In this document: positions 16,701 to 25,248 of the stretch, piece after piece
Numbering within the stretch: the stretch's first letter is position 1
Layout: the number at the start of each line of letters is the position of its first letter
Made by a program: the position numbers and the translations under genes
Notes under the pieces: model-generated
Seen by the model: the letters and a program-made list of their open reading frames with translations, nothing else
Database searches by the model: none
Told to the model about the DNA's origin: nothing
Source of the DNA: an uncultured Mailhella sp.
GTDB lineage: Bacteria > Desulfobacterota > Desulfovibrionia > Desulfovibrionales > Desulfovibrionaceae
Direction: 5' to 3'
DNA length: 61,909 nucleotides
Assembly (NCBI GenBank): GCA_910577155.1
Contig: CAJTMS010000002.1
Coordinates: forward strand, 19,446-81,354

Positions 16701-16722
16701 GTTTTCAAGAGGATACGAAAAC
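16701..16722 (+). repeat. Hairpin just downstream of the hammerhead
   Basis: GTTTTC (16701-16706) can pair with GAAAAC (16717-16722) around a 10-nt loop containing AGAGGAT. It is probably part of the structured leader that follows the ribozyme. Its role is unknown. Confidence 0.4.
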
Positions 16723-16749
16723 AAAAATATACGGAACTAATAAAAAGTA

Positions 16750-16779
16750 AATCCGTAAAAGCGGGAACTTTTACGGATT
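16750..16779 (+). repeat. Perfect 12-bp inverted repeat in leader
   Basis: AATCCGTAAAAG (16750-16761) and CTTTTACGGATT (16768-16779) with a 6-nt loop. No T tract follows, so it is not a classical terminator on the plus strand. It may be an operator or a leader hairpin. Confidence 0.6.
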
Positions 16780-16789
16780 AGAAAAATAA

Positions 16790-16837
16790 GACGTTTTACC
16801 GTCCTATGTTCTTATTAGGATGAGTAAAATATACGTC
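16790..16837 (+). promoter_or_regulatory. Structured leader hairpin, candidate translational switch
   Basis: Nested pairing: GACG/CGTC (16790-16793, 16834-16837), TTTTAC/GTAAAA (16794-16799, 16824-16829) and TCCTA/TAGGA (16802-16806, 16816-16820). The 13-nt word GTTCTTATTAGGA (16808-16820) is repeated at 16891-16903, where its TAGGA forms the RBS of the next gene. TCCTA could therefore pair with either copy. Confidence 0.5.
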
Positions 16838-16911
16838 AAATCGTGCCTGTTGTCAAGCAATTAGGGTCTTATTTTTCATACTTTTTTTAGGTTCTTATTA
16901 GGAAAAAAGCT

Positions 16912-17874
16912 ATGGAAAGCTATGTTGAATTTGTGCCGGCTAAAATGGCACGAGGAACCATTATGACATCTTATATAATGAGCAATAAAGAACTATCAAA
17001 TCATGCAAAGGTGTTATTTACGCTGCTTTGTGAATATGCCAGAGATAAACATTTTTGTTATCCCGCACTTAAGACTTTAATGCAGCGTATGAACTGTTCT
17101 TTAAACTCATTAAAAAAATATATCAGAGAATTAGTAAAATTACGTTTTGTAATTATTGAAAATCACAAATTCTTTTTGTTTTGCCCAAAGGTGTCAAATT
17201 TTGACAAGCAAGTGTCAAATTTTGACAGTAAAATTAATATTAAGAATATTAACAAGTTAACTCCCCCTACCCCCTCATCAGAAAAAGTAAACATTGGTAG
17301 GCAAAAAGAGACAACTAATTCTTTTGAGGGGGACTTTAATAAATTTTGGGATTGTTATCCCAGAAAAGAAAATAAACAGTTTGCAATAACGCAATTTATC
17401 AAGCTCAAAAAGAAGCAGCTGCTTCCACCGTTTGAATATTTCAAAAAAGCTGTTTCATTTTTTATGAACTCCAAGCAGTGGAACAGAGAGAACGGCAGAT
17501 ATATTCCTTGTCTTTCAAAGTTTTTAGCAAACGCAAAGTGGGAAGAAGTACCAATGCAGTATTTTGAACCAAAGAAAGAACACGCCCATCAGTTTAGTGC
17601 TGAGGATGTGGAACGTGCAAATAAACAATGGGAACAACAAAAAAAGGCTTTGGTTAATAACTCCAAAGAAAAAGCAAAATTAGAAGATATTGAAAAGGCA
17701 TGGCATGAGTTTGCAGGAAAATTCAAGCCTGAATTTGGTTTTAGGCAGTTCGTTACTAAGGCAAGATTTATTGAATTATACAGCAATGGTTTTTCTTTTG
17801 GAGTGATTGAAAAAAATAAAAATATTACTGCTATGCAGTTTTTACAAAATATAACAAATCAAGAGGTTAGATAA
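16912..17874 (+). CDS. HTH replication-initiator-like protein
   Basis: A 320-aa protein. The N-terminal 95 residues form a winged-helix HTH (NHAKVLFTLLCEYA, then YPALKTLMQRMNCSLNSLKKYI). The C-terminal part has FWDCYPRKENKQFAITQFI and ENGRYIPCLSKFLANAKWEE, a module found in phage and plasmid replication proteins of the O/DnaT type. It may start replication of the excised circle or regulate the operon. AGGA lies 8 nt before the ATG. It is the first gene after the ribozyme-containing leader and heads the long transfer gene series. Confidence 0.65.
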   Translation: MESYVEFVPAKMARGTIMTSYIMSNKELSNHAKVLFTLLCEYARDKHFCYPALKTLMQRMNCSLNSLKKYIRELVKLRFVIIENHKFFLFCPKVSNFDKQVSNFDSKINIKNINKLTPPTPSSEKVNIGRQKETTNSFEGDFNKFWDCYPRKENKQFAITQFIKLKKKQLLPPFEYFKKAVSFFMNSKQWNRENGRYIPCLSKFLANAKWEEVPMQYFEPKKEHAHQFSAEDVERANKQWEQQKKALVNNSKEKAKLEDIEKAWHEFAGKFKPEFGFRQFVTKARFIELYSNGFSFGVIEKNKNITAMQFLQNITNQEVR

Positions 17875-17879
17875 AAAAT

Positions 17880-18272
17880 ATGTCAAAACTTACAAGTTTT
17901 AATACACAAATTCCGAACCGGATTTCTGTAAGTTTTGACGACAGGACAGAAAAGTTCGTGATTGAGAAAAAGGCAGACGGTAGTTTGAAAGTGGAACACA
18001 ATCGGAAAGTTTTGAAAAAAGTTAGCAGCATGCAGGAAGTCTTGAACTGTATTGCTGAATTGCTGGGAAATAAAACACCTAAAAAACCGGATTTGAGAAG
18101 AAATGATGAAATTAGAGTTCCACTTGATAACGGCTATTTTGAACGAACTTTTATAAGCGCTGATCCAGTTTTAACATATGAGGGCAAATGGGTTGTACCT
18201 TGTTTATTGTACGACCAGGGAATGCAATACATAGACACAGACAAAATACAATTATTCAGAAGAAGACGGTGA
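17880..18272 (+). CDS. Hypothetical ICE protein
   Basis: 130-aa basic protein that I do not recognise. It has no signal peptide or membrane segment. The N-terminal half is beta-rich (RISVSFDDRTEKFVI) and the C-terminus is arginine-rich (LFRRRR). It starts 5 nt after the HTH gene and ends 8 nt before traK, so it is clearly in the operon. A DNA-binding or relaxosome accessory role is possible from charge and position only. Confidence 0.55.
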   Translation: MSKLTSFNTQIPNRISVSFDDRTEKFVIEKKADGSLKVEHNRKVLKKVSSMQEVLNCIAELLGNKTPKKPDLRRNDEIRVPLDNGYFERTFISADPVLTYEGKWVVPCLLYDQGMQYIDTDKIQLFRRRR

Positions 18273-18280
18273 GGTGATAA

Positions 18281-18625
18281 ATGGCAGAAAGGATTAAAAG
18301 AGGAATGGCAAGAGTTCAGTTCTTAGCGGTTAAAGAGATAGTGCAAAATAAATTAATGCAAGGTTATACCGTGAAACTGATTTATGATGAACTTTGCAGT
18401 GAAGGTAAAATTGCAGGTTCTTATAAAAGTTTCTCACGATACATAAAAATCTATGAGTTAACTAAAATTAATAATGCTAAAATTGAACAAAAACAACCGG
18501 TAAATTCAAATAACCAAAAAGAACAAAGACAAGAACAAACTCCATCACAAAAAGTTTCTTTTACAGATGGTGCAAGTTATTCAACTTTAATAAAAAATAC
18601 TGAAAATAAAGAGGAGAGTAACTAA
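18281..18625 (+). CDS. traK: TraK-family oriT-associated protein
   Basis: A 114-aa protein. The N-terminal part RGMARVQFLAVKEIVQNKLMQGYTV, then IYDELCSEGKIAGSYKSFSRYI, is the TraK-family pattern (an HTH-like segment). IncP TraK binds and bends oriT. A low-complexity Gln/Lys/Asn tail follows. AGGTGA lies before the ATG. The stop overlaps the next start (TAATG), and the order traK-traL-traM is as on IncP plasmids. Confidence 0.75.
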   Translation: MAERIKRGMARVQFLAVKEIVQNKLMQGYTVKLIYDELCSEGKIAGSYKSFSRYIKIYELTKINNAKIEQKQPVNSNNQKEQRQEQTPSQKVSFTDGASYSTLIKNTENKEESN

Positions 18626-19362
18626 TGGCAACAATTCATTTCATTTTACAGGGCAAAGGCGGTGTAGGTAAAAGCATGATAGCGTCAATGCTTTTCCAAT
18701 ATTTTGCAGAAGCTGACTATGTTACATATGGGTATGACACTGACCCTGTAAACAAAACGCTTTCTGCGTTTACTGAATACAGCAACTCCATAAAGCAAAT
18801 CGATATAATGCAGGAAGACGGCGACAATATCGATTCTCGTAAATTTGACTTGCTGCTTGAGGAACTGGCAAATGCACCTGAAAATTCACAAATAATCATT
18901 GATAATGGTGCAAGTTCTTTTATTGCTCTAGGTGCGTATATTGCTGACAGCGACATGCTCTGTATTTTAGCTGACAATGGACATAAAGCTTTTTTACATA
19001 CTGTTATAACTGGCGGACAAGCTCTTCTTGATACACTGAATGGTTTTAATAAATTAATTTCCAATTTTTCTGATGCTGACATTGTTGTTTGGAAAAATCC
19101 TTATTTTGGCAAAATCGCTATTGATGACATGCAATTTGATGATTTCAAAGTCATAAAAGAAAATCAAAATCATATTTATGCAACGATTGAACTTCCAATC
19201 GGCAATAAGGATTTAATCGGTAAAGACCTGGAACTACTTTTTGCTAAAAAGCAAAGCTTCCAGGCGGGTATCAATGGCAGCAATCCTATTGCTGTGAAAT
19301 CACGGCTAAAAAAGTACTGGGCAGAAATTAAAAGCCGTATTGATAATGCCTGTATCTATTAA
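18625..19362 (+). CDS. traL: TraL, ParA/MinD-type ATPase of conjugation
   Basis: A 245-aa P-loop ATPase with GKGGVGKSMIA near residues 10-20 (deviant Walker A) and YGYDTDPVNKTLSAF, typical of TraL of IncP-like systems. The role is not well defined; it may organise the relaxosome or T4SS spatially. The start overlaps the traK stop and the gene is followed 14 nt later by traM. Confidence 0.8.
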   Translation: MATIHFILQGKGGVGKSMIASMLFQYFAEADYVTYGYDTDPVNKTLSAFTEYSNSIKQIDIMQEDGDNIDSRKFDLLLEELANAPENSQIIIDNGASSFIALGAYIADSDMLCILADNGHKAFLHTVITGGQALLDTLNGFNKLISNFSDADIVVWKNPYFGKIAIDDMQFDDFKVIKENQNHIYATIELPIGNKDLIGKDLELLFAKKQSFQAGINGSNPIAVKSRLKKYWAEIKSRIDNACIY

Positions 19363-19375
19363 TTTGGAGTAATCA

Positions 19376-19831
19376 ATGGATATTTTAGAAGATATGCAGC
19401 AAGAACAGCAGCATGAACAAGAGCCACAAAAGCAGGAAAAGGAATATTTTTTGCCTGACGGCTTTGGCATGAGCCTTGATGAGGTGCGGGCTTTAATTCT
19501 GAATAAGTACGACATAAAGGTTGATAAGGACGACCCAATTTTATTAATTGTTCCAATTTTAAATGCTTGCTTGAATGAACAGCAGAAATTGCAAGAGGAA
19601 TATAAAGAAGGACTGGAAAATGTTTATCAACAAGTTTTGAATAATTTCTTAACTGAATTGGATAAACATTTACAAAACAGTGGTGTCCAAAAAGTTGAAG
19701 TTACCCATAAAGAAGAAAATCAAAAAGGTAATTTTAAACCTGTATTAGGACTTTATCTTATTATTGTAATTCTTTGCTTACTTTTATTCGGTCAACATTT
19801 TAGTAATTTATTGGGGCATTTTTATGGTTGA
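19376..19831 (+). CDS. traM: TraM-family conjugal transfer protein
   Basis: A 151-aa protein with an acidic Gln/Glu-rich N-terminus, then DEVRALILNKYDIKVDKDDPIL, the TraM pattern in IncP-like elements, a helical region, and one C-terminal membrane helix (GLYLIIVILCLLLFG). GGAG lies before the ATG. Its end overlaps the trbB start by 8 nt. The call rests on the motif plus position after traL. Confidence 0.7.
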   Translation: MDILEDMQQEQQHEQEPQKQEKEYFLPDGFGMSLDEVRALILNKYDIKVDKDDPILLIVPILNACLNEQQKLQEEYKEGLENVYQQVLNNFLTELDKHLQNSGVQKVEVTHKEENQKGNFKPVLGLYLIIVILCLLLFGQHFSNLLGHFYG

Positions 19832-20777
19832 TATAAAGCTTTTGGAAAGTCTGCGTTTTGCTTGTGGTGAGCTTATTTTGAATGCATTAGAAAATCCTAG
19901 TGTAGTTGAAATTATGCTTAATCCTGACGGTAAACTCTGGATTGAAGAATACGGAAAAAACCAGGAACACATTGGCAATATAGATGAAGATAAAGCAAGG
20001 CTTATTCTTAGTCTGGTTGCAAGCGGACTTGATGTAACTATTACTTCTTTAACTCCAATAATAGAAGGCAATTTTCCTCTGGATGGTTCACGATTTGAAG
20101 GAACGTATCCACCTATCGTGACAAAGCCTAGTTTTTCAATTCGTAAAAAAGCCAACAAGATTATTCCATTATCAGAATATCTTTCTCATGGAGTAATCAC
20201 AGAAAAAGTCATTGAAATAATCAAACAGGCTGTACTTGATAAAAAAAATATAATTGTAGCAGGTGGCACATCAACAGGAAAGACAACCTTTGTAAATGCT
20301 GTGATTGATGTTTTTTCCGAACTCTGCCCAAAAGACAGGCTGCTTATTATGGAAGATACGCCTGAACTACAATCCGCAAGTGAAAATACCGTATTTTTTA
20401 GAACCAATGACCTTGCAAACATAACTATGCAAAGTTTGACAAAAGTTTGTATGCGATATGCACCCAAAAGAATTTTGGTTGGCGAAGTCCGTGACAGGGC
20501 TGCTCTTGAGCTTTTGAAAGCCTGGAATACAGGTCATCCTGGAGGAATAGGGACTTTGCACGCCAACAGTGCAGAAGAAGCCCTTATGCGTATGGAAGAG
20601 CTTACAGAGGAAGCCGGAAACGGCGAAAAGCGTAAACTTATAGGTCGGGCTGTAGATTTAATTGTATTCATGGAAAAAACAAAAGACAATCTCCGTCAAC
20701 TATCCAAAATTATTGAAGTAAAAGAGTTTAATCCTAAAACGCAGGATTATGAAATAAACACTGTATACGAGGTATAA
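19824..20777 (+). CDS. trbB: TrbB (VirB11-type) T4SS traffic ATPase
   Basis: A 317-aa cytoplasmic hexameric ATPase that powers pilus and channel assembly. Walker A is GGTSTGKTT at 147-155. The Asp box region has LLIMEDTPELQ and Walker B-like ILVGEVRDRAALELLKAW. The His box GIGTLHANS is present. First gene of the trb block, overlapping traM by 8 nt and followed by trbC after 1 nt. Confidence 0.95.
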   Translation: MVDIKLLESLRFACGELILNALENPSVVEIMLNPDGKLWIEEYGKNQEHIGNIDEDKARLILSLVASGLDVTITSLTPIIEGNFPLDGSRFEGTYPPIVTKPSFSIRKKANKIIPLSEYLSHGVITEKVIEIIKQAVLDKKNIIVAGGTSTGKTTFVNAVIDVFSELCPKDRLLIMEDTPELQSASENTVFFRTNDLANITMQSLTKVCMRYAPKRILVGEVRDRAALELLKAWNTGHPGGIGTLHANSAEEALMRMEELTEEAGNGEKRKLIGRAVDLIVFMEKTKDNLRQLSKIIEVKEFNPKTQDYEINTVYEV

Positions 20778-20778
20778 T

Positions 20779-21102
20779 ATGAAAAAATTCAACACAAGAA
20801 AAATTTTTATTCTTGGTTTGGCATTAGCAATTACAGTAGTTCCTGAACTTGCATTAGCAAGCGGCGGTGTAAGTGAGTTTAGCACTCCGCTTCAAAAACT
20901 GATTGACTTGTTTACTGGACCGTGGGCAGTAGCAATTTCAACGTTATGTTTTATTGTCGCTTTTGTTGGTTATATGATGCAAGGCAGTGAAGCTTCTGAC
21001 ACCATGAAAGGGGTCATAAAAGTTGCAATACCTGCAGGAGCTCTGACTGGTGCTGGACCATTGGTTAACTGGGCATTTCCTTTTTCTGGGGCAATTTTAT
21101 GA
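20779..21102 (+). CDS. trbC: TrbC (VirB2-type) conjugative pilin
   Basis: A 107-aa prepilin. It has a signal peptide ending near ALA (about residue 27), then FSTPLQKLIDLFTGPW, one membrane helix, a cytoplasmic loop (GSEASDTMKGVIKVAIP) and a second helix. It is the major subunit of the conjugative pilus. It starts 1 nt after trbB and overlaps trbD by 4 nt. A second protein with the same core lies two genes downstream. Confidence 0.92.
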   Translation: MKKFNTRKIFILGLALAITVVPELALASGGVSEFSTPLQKLIDLFTGPWAVAISTLCFIVAFVGYMMQGSEASDTMKGVIKVAIPAGALTGAGPLVNWAFPFSGAIL

Positions 21103-21392
21103 GACCAATAAATAAGTCTCTAATCCGTTATCAGACAATCCTTGGAGTTGAAAAAGAGTTATTCTTTTTTGCGTTGCTGGTCTCAGGAATTATTCCTTAT
21201 TCCGTGCGTAACTGGATTAGTCTGGTAATAGGAGCAATTATTTGGTTTATTTTTATTTTTTTATTACGCCAATTATGCAAGAAAGACCCTATTTATTTCA
21301 AAATAATCTGTAAATCTATAGGTTATCAACGTTTTTATGCAGCAAAAACACCACGGTGGAGAAGAGACGGTGGCTACAAAGCGAGAAAATAA
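21099..21392 (+). CDS. trbD: TrbD (VirB3-type) inner-membrane T4SS protein
   Basis: A 97-aa protein with two membrane helices (FFALLVSGIIPYS and LVIGAIIWFIFIFLL), the size and layout of TrbD/VirB3. VirB3 proteins work with VirB4 (here TrbE). It overlaps trbC by 4 nt. Its end is overlapped by the next gene. Confidence 0.85.
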   Translation: MRPINKSLIRYQTILGVEKELFFFALLVSGIIPYSVRNWISLVIGAIIWFIFIFLLRQLCKKDPIYFKIICKSIGYQRFYAAKTPRWRRDGGYKARK

Positions 21393-22206
21393 AGAAAACG
21401 AGCTTACTGAAGATTTTTACGATATAATTAGGGCTTGCATTGAGACTGAAAAATTACCACGAGAAGATATTCAAATTTTGCTCAAATTTGCTGAACTTCT
21501 TAAGCAATATAAAAATGATATTGCTCAGGTAAAAAAGAAGTTGGATAGCAGTCGTTCCAATGTAAAATGTTTGTCTAATGAAGTTGTTTATTACAAGAAA
21601 AGGTATAGAGAAGAACGAAATAAATATATAGAAGTGATAAATGAAAATATCAATCAACAGAAAAAGATTTCACATCTCAATGGCTTTTTAAATAAACAAA
21701 AAAATGATTACCATCTTCTTTTTGAGGATGTTATCCTGAAAAAGAAACAGATTGAAAACCTCAGTATCTACAATGAAAAAATTGTTACTGAGTTGAAAGC
21801 AAAAAGAGCAGTAATTGCAGAACAAGCCTATGCTTTGGACAGTCAAAGGACAAAAGTTCATTTCTTATGCTATCTTATTATTTTTATTATTTTTATTATT
21901 GTTATGGGGTTGCTTTTTTTAGATATTGATTTTTGGAGTATGTTCAAAGGTCAAGCAGAAGTTTTTCAAACAACAGAGGAAATAACTCCTCCTCTAGAAA
22001 AGTTGGTCAATATCCTCACTGGAAATTGGCTGAAATATTTGTCTATAACGGGAGTACTTTTATTATTGTTACTGCAATTTTATAAAGAAGGCAAAAACTA
22101 TAGTGAATTAATTGATGGTATTATCAAAATAGCTTTACCCATCTTAGTTATTATATGCTTCTTCAGCATAGCAAATACGTTTTTTTTCTCGTTTGTAAAA
22201 ATATAA
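21370..22206 (+). CDS. Membrane coiled-coil protein with C-terminal TrbC/VirB2-like pilin domain
   Basis: About 278 aa with three parts. Residues about 20-155 are a charged coiled coil. A membrane helix follows (FLCYLIIFIIFIIVMGLLF). The C-terminal 80 residues repeat the TrbC plan: PPLEKLVNILTGNW against TrbC TPLQKLIDLFTGPW, then a helix, ELIDGIIKIALP against DTMKGVIKVAIP, then a final helix. GTG at 21370 has GGAGAAG before it; an ATG at 21337 in the same frame has no good RBS. It overlaps trbD and precedes trbE, a slot that holds no gene in RP4. I know no family with this architecture. It may anchor or cap the pilus base; this is inference. Confidence 0.75.
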   Translation: MATKRENKENELTEDFYDIIRACIETEKLPREDIQILLKFAELLKQYKNDIAQVKKKLDSSRSNVKCLSNEVVYYKKRYREERNKYIEVINENINQQKKISHLNGFLNKQKNDYHLLFEDVILKKKQIENLSIYNEKIVTELKAKRAVIAEQAYALDSQRTKVHFLCYLIIFIIFIIVMGLLFLDIDFWSMFKGQAEVFQTTEEITPPLEKLVNILTGNWLKYLSITGVLLLLLLQFYKEGKNYSELIDGIIKIALPILVIICFFSIANTFFFSFVKI

Positions 22207-22221
22207 TTGGAGTTAATGTAA

Positions 22222-24633
22222 ATGCTAAAATTGCAAGATTTTCGTCAGAATGTAAAAGGGTTGTCAGACCTTCTCACGTATGCTGTATTTGTTGATAATG
22301 GCATTATCCTGCAAAAGGACGGATCATTTTTGGCAGCTTTTGAATACGAAGGACAAGATACTGCCAGTATATCAGACAATGAACTTGAATATTTAGTTTT
22401 ACAGGTAAGTAACGCTATAAAGTATCTTGGCACTGGATACTGCATCCATGTTGACGCTATCAGAAGTTCCAAAATGGCATATCCGGATAAATCACTTGGT
22501 TTCTTTCCTGATAAAGTTACTCAGATGATTGATGATGAACGCCGTGAGTTCTTTGGCTCTGGTTTATGTTTCAAGACAAGGAATGTTTTGAGTATTACTT
22601 ATAAACCTGAAAAACTCCTTACCAAAACAAGCAAGAAAAGCAGCTATGAAAGAAATTTCCAGAAAGATTTGCAAGAGTTTAAAAATACTCTTGCAACTAT
22701 ACAGGATTTTCTTTCACCTGTTCTTGTTCTGTCCAGACTGGAAGAATACGAATTTCAGTATGATGAACAAACCAGCTTTATCCAAAGTGATCTGCTGACA
22801 CATATTAATCAATGTATTACTAATGAATTTCAGCTTTTCAGATTGCCAAGTATTCCCATGTATTTGGATAGTCTAATAGGAAGTGCAGACCTTATTGGTG
22901 GAAACTGCCTGAAAATTGGAAACAAACATATCAAGGTAATCAGTGTAGATGGTTTCCCAACCGAAAGTTATCCCTGTATTTTACGTTGTTTTGACAGTGT
23001 TTCTTTTGAATTGCGGTTTAATACACGTTTTATTTCATTAGACCAGTATCAGGCAGAAAAGGAAATAGAAAGCTATGTAAAAGACTGGAACAGTCAGGTT
23101 GTCAGTCTTAAGGATCAAATTCTTAACAACAAAAATCCAAAACTCAACCAAGATGCATTAGCCATGCGTGAAGATGCTGAATATGCAAAAGTACAAGTGA
23201 AATCTGGAGATCTTGGAGCTGGTTATATTTCTACAACTATTTTGATTTTTGATGAAGACTTGGAAGTTTTGGAATACAAAGCAAGAGATGTCCGCAAGGT
23301 TTTACAATCCTTAGGTTTTGCTTGCAGATTTGAAGAAGTTAATGCCATGGAGGCGTACCTCGGATCGCTTCCCGGAAACAGTTATGCGAACATTCGCAGA
23401 CCTATGATAAAAACAGATAACCTTGCAGACTTATTGCCATTATCCAGTGTATATGTTGGCGAACAATACAATCCTTGCCCATTTTATCCAGAAGGTTCCC
23501 GCTCATTGGCTGTATTTACAACAGATAATACAACTCCGTTCTGGTTCAATCTGCATAATAGGGATTTGGCTCATACTGCCATTCTCGGACCAACAGGCAC
23601 AGGTAAATCTACGCTTATTGGTATTATTGCTGCCCAATTCTTTGCTTATGAAAATGCACAGGTTTTTGCTTTTGATAAAGGTAATAGTCTGCTGCCGCTT
23701 TGTTATGGCGCAGGCGGTTCTCATTATGAAATAGGTGTCGGCGATGAACTTTGTTTTTGTCCGTTGCAGAATGTCAGTGTGGAAAATTCTGGGGAAATGG
23801 CTTTTTGTGAAGAATGGATAGAAACATTATTAGAGTTACAAAATTATAAAATTACTCCAAAGACAAGAAATGAGATCCATGACGCAATGATAAAATTATC
23901 CAATCAGCCAGAACATATGCGTTCCATTACTGACTTTATCAATCTGGTACAGAACTTGGAAATTAAAGAAGCCATAATGCCCTATACACGCAATGGAACA
24001 TACAACAATCTGGTTGATGCTGATAATGACACATTGGGGCTTTCACGTTTCTGTGTATTTGAAATGGAAGAAATCATGGGAATGGGTGACAAAATTCTTA
24101 TCCCAATCCTTACTTATATTTTTCATAGAATACAAAAATCACTTAACGGACAACCAAGTCTTTTAATTCTTGATGAAGCTTGGATAATGCTTGGTCATCC
24201 GGTTTTTAAGGAAAAAATCAGGGAATGGCTCAAAGTTCTGCGTAAAGCAAACTGTGGAGTTGTGCTTGCAACACAAAGTCTAACCGATTTGGAAAATTCG
24301 GGTCTTATGAGTGTTATTGCTGAGTCTTGTCCTACAAAAATCCTTTTAGCTAATCCTAATGCAGTCCATTCACAACAATATTCTCTTTATACACAATTAG
24401 GGTTGAATGACAAAGAAATAGGCATAATTTCCCAAAAAGCACAGCCTAAAAAAGACTATTATCTAGTTAATAATTACGGTCGCAGGCTTGTACAGCTTGC
24501 GCTTGGCAAAAAGACGCTCTCGTTTATCGGTGCAAGCGATAAAGAGAGTATCAAACGTATAAAGGAACTTCGTGCCGAATACGGTGCGGAGAATTGGCAG
24601 GAACAATGGTTAATGGAAAGAGGAGCTTTATAA
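22222..24633 (+). CDS. trbE: TrbE (VirB4-type) T4SS ATPase
   Basis: An 803-aa ATPase that feeds pilin and drives channel assembly at the inner membrane. The N-terminal CagE/VirB4 domain is followed by Walker A GPTGTGKST near residue 456 and Walker B LLILDEAW near 645; the ATQSLTDL motif follows. Length is typical of TrbE. GGAG precedes the ATG at 22222. Its stop overlaps the start of the collar-domain gene (TAATG). Confidence 0.95.
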   Translation: MLKLQDFRQNVKGLSDLLTYAVFVDNGIILQKDGSFLAAFEYEGQDTASISDNELEYLVLQVSNAIKYLGTGYCIHVDAIRSSKMAYPDKSLGFFPDKVTQMIDDERREFFGSGLCFKTRNVLSITYKPEKLLTKTSKKSSYERNFQKDLQEFKNTLATIQDFLSPVLVLSRLEEYEFQYDEQTSFIQSDLLTHINQCITNEFQLFRLPSIPMYLDSLIGSADLIGGNCLKIGNKHIKVISVDGFPTESYPCILRCFDSVSFELRFNTRFISLDQYQAEKEIESYVKDWNSQVVSLKDQILNNKNPKLNQDALAMREDAEYAKVQVKSGDLGAGYISTTILIFDEDLEVLEYKARDVRKVLQSLGFACRFEEVNAMEAYLGSLPGNSYANIRRPMIKTDNLADLLPLSSVYVGEQYNPCPFYPEGSRSLAVFTTDNTTPFWFNLHNRDLAHTAILGPTGTGKSTLIGIIAAQFFAYENAQVFAFDKGNSLLPLCYGAGGSHYEIGVGDELCFCPLQNVSVENSGEMAFCEEWIETLLELQNYKITPKTRNEIHDAMIKLSNQPEHMRSITDFINLVQNLEIKEAIMPYTRNGTYNNLVDADNDTLGLSRFCVFEMEEIMGMGDKILIPILTYIFHRIQKSLNGQPSLLILDEAWIMLGHPVFKEKIREWLKVLRKANCGVVLATQSLTDLENSGLMSVIAESCPTKILLANPNAVHSQQYSLYTQLGLNDKEIGIISQKAQPKKDYYLVNNYGRRLVQLALGKKTLSFIGASDKESIKRIKELRAEYGAENWQEQWLMERGAL

Positions 24634-25235
24634 TGAAAACAAGGAGAATTTTGGCGGCTCTGCTCGCATATATATATATATATACGATTACAGCAGTACC
24701 GAATGCATGGGCATTACAGGACGCAACAAGCTTTAATCCTGAACCAGTCAAGGTTGAAGCACAGTCAATTGGCGTACCCGTTGGAACTGTAATTGTTTGG
24801 ACAAAGGAAGAAATACCCGAGGGTTGGCTTGAGTGTGATGGGCAGAAAGTAAATGAGGTTCTATATCCTGAATTGGCGGTACTTATGCCGAATACTCCAA
24901 ATTATAAGGGTATGTTCCTAAGAGGTGCGGGAAGTCAGACTGTAAATCATGGCAAATATGGCAGCGTGGAACACGAAACAAAATTAGGAGAAGTTCAAAG
25001 TGATACTATAAGAAATATTACGGGAAGGTACTCTGGACAAGGAGCTATTTCCCCATTTTTTATAAATGATTTTTCAGGGGCTTTTGTGTCATCAGGAACA
25101 ACTCTTCATACGGCTGATACGGCTGCATTTTATACTGGACACGGATTTATGTTTGACTCTTCAAAAGTTGTCCCGACAGCAAACGAAAACCGCCCGGTCA
25201 ATGTAGGTGTGAAATATATAATAAAGGCGGAGTAA
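24633..25235 (+). CDS. Secreted phage tail-collar-like domain protein (copy 1)
   Basis: About 200 aa. It has a signal peptide ending around NAWA, then a collar-type region: VPVGTVIVWTKEEIPEGWLECDG, then LYPELAVLMPNTPNYKGMFLRG. Such domains cap phage tails and host-binding fibres. The C-terminus VKYIIKAE equals that of a second copy at 49138, and the first 100 residues align closely, while the middle differs. The ATG at 24633 overlaps the trbE stop. A 17-nt alternating AT tract (24668-24684) lies in the signal peptide codons and could cause phase variation. A surface adhesin or pilus-tip role is inference. Confidence 0.75.
   Translation: MKTRRILAALLAYIYIYTITAVPNAWALQDATSFNPEPVKVEAQSIGVPVGTVIVWTKEEIPEGWLECDGQKVNEVLYPELAVLMPNTPNYKGMFLRGAGSQTVNHGKYGSVEHETKLGEVQSDTIRNITGRYSGQGAISPFFINDFSGAFVSSGTTLHTADTAAFYTGHGFMFDSSKVVPTANENRPVNVGVKYIIKAE
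24668..24684. repeat. 17-nt AT dinucleotide tract in signal-peptide codons
   Basis: Eight AT units plus A, encoding alternating Tyr and Ile in the signal peptide. Loss or gain of one unit shifts the frame near the start of the collar gene, the hallmark of a slippage-prone contingency locus. Confidence 0.7.
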
Positions 25236-25248
25236 AAGGAGTTATAAT

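Noticed and set aside
16681..16722. The GAAAAC after the ribozyme as the hammerhead GAAA arm (type III reading)
   Set aside because: Stem II and stem III pairing fails in that reading; the upstream GAAAC gives perfect pairing in all three stems.
17271..17279. Minus-strand CTGATGAG as a second hammerhead
   Set aside because: No matching stems, GAA or cleavage triplet around it; it is coding sequence of the HTH gene.
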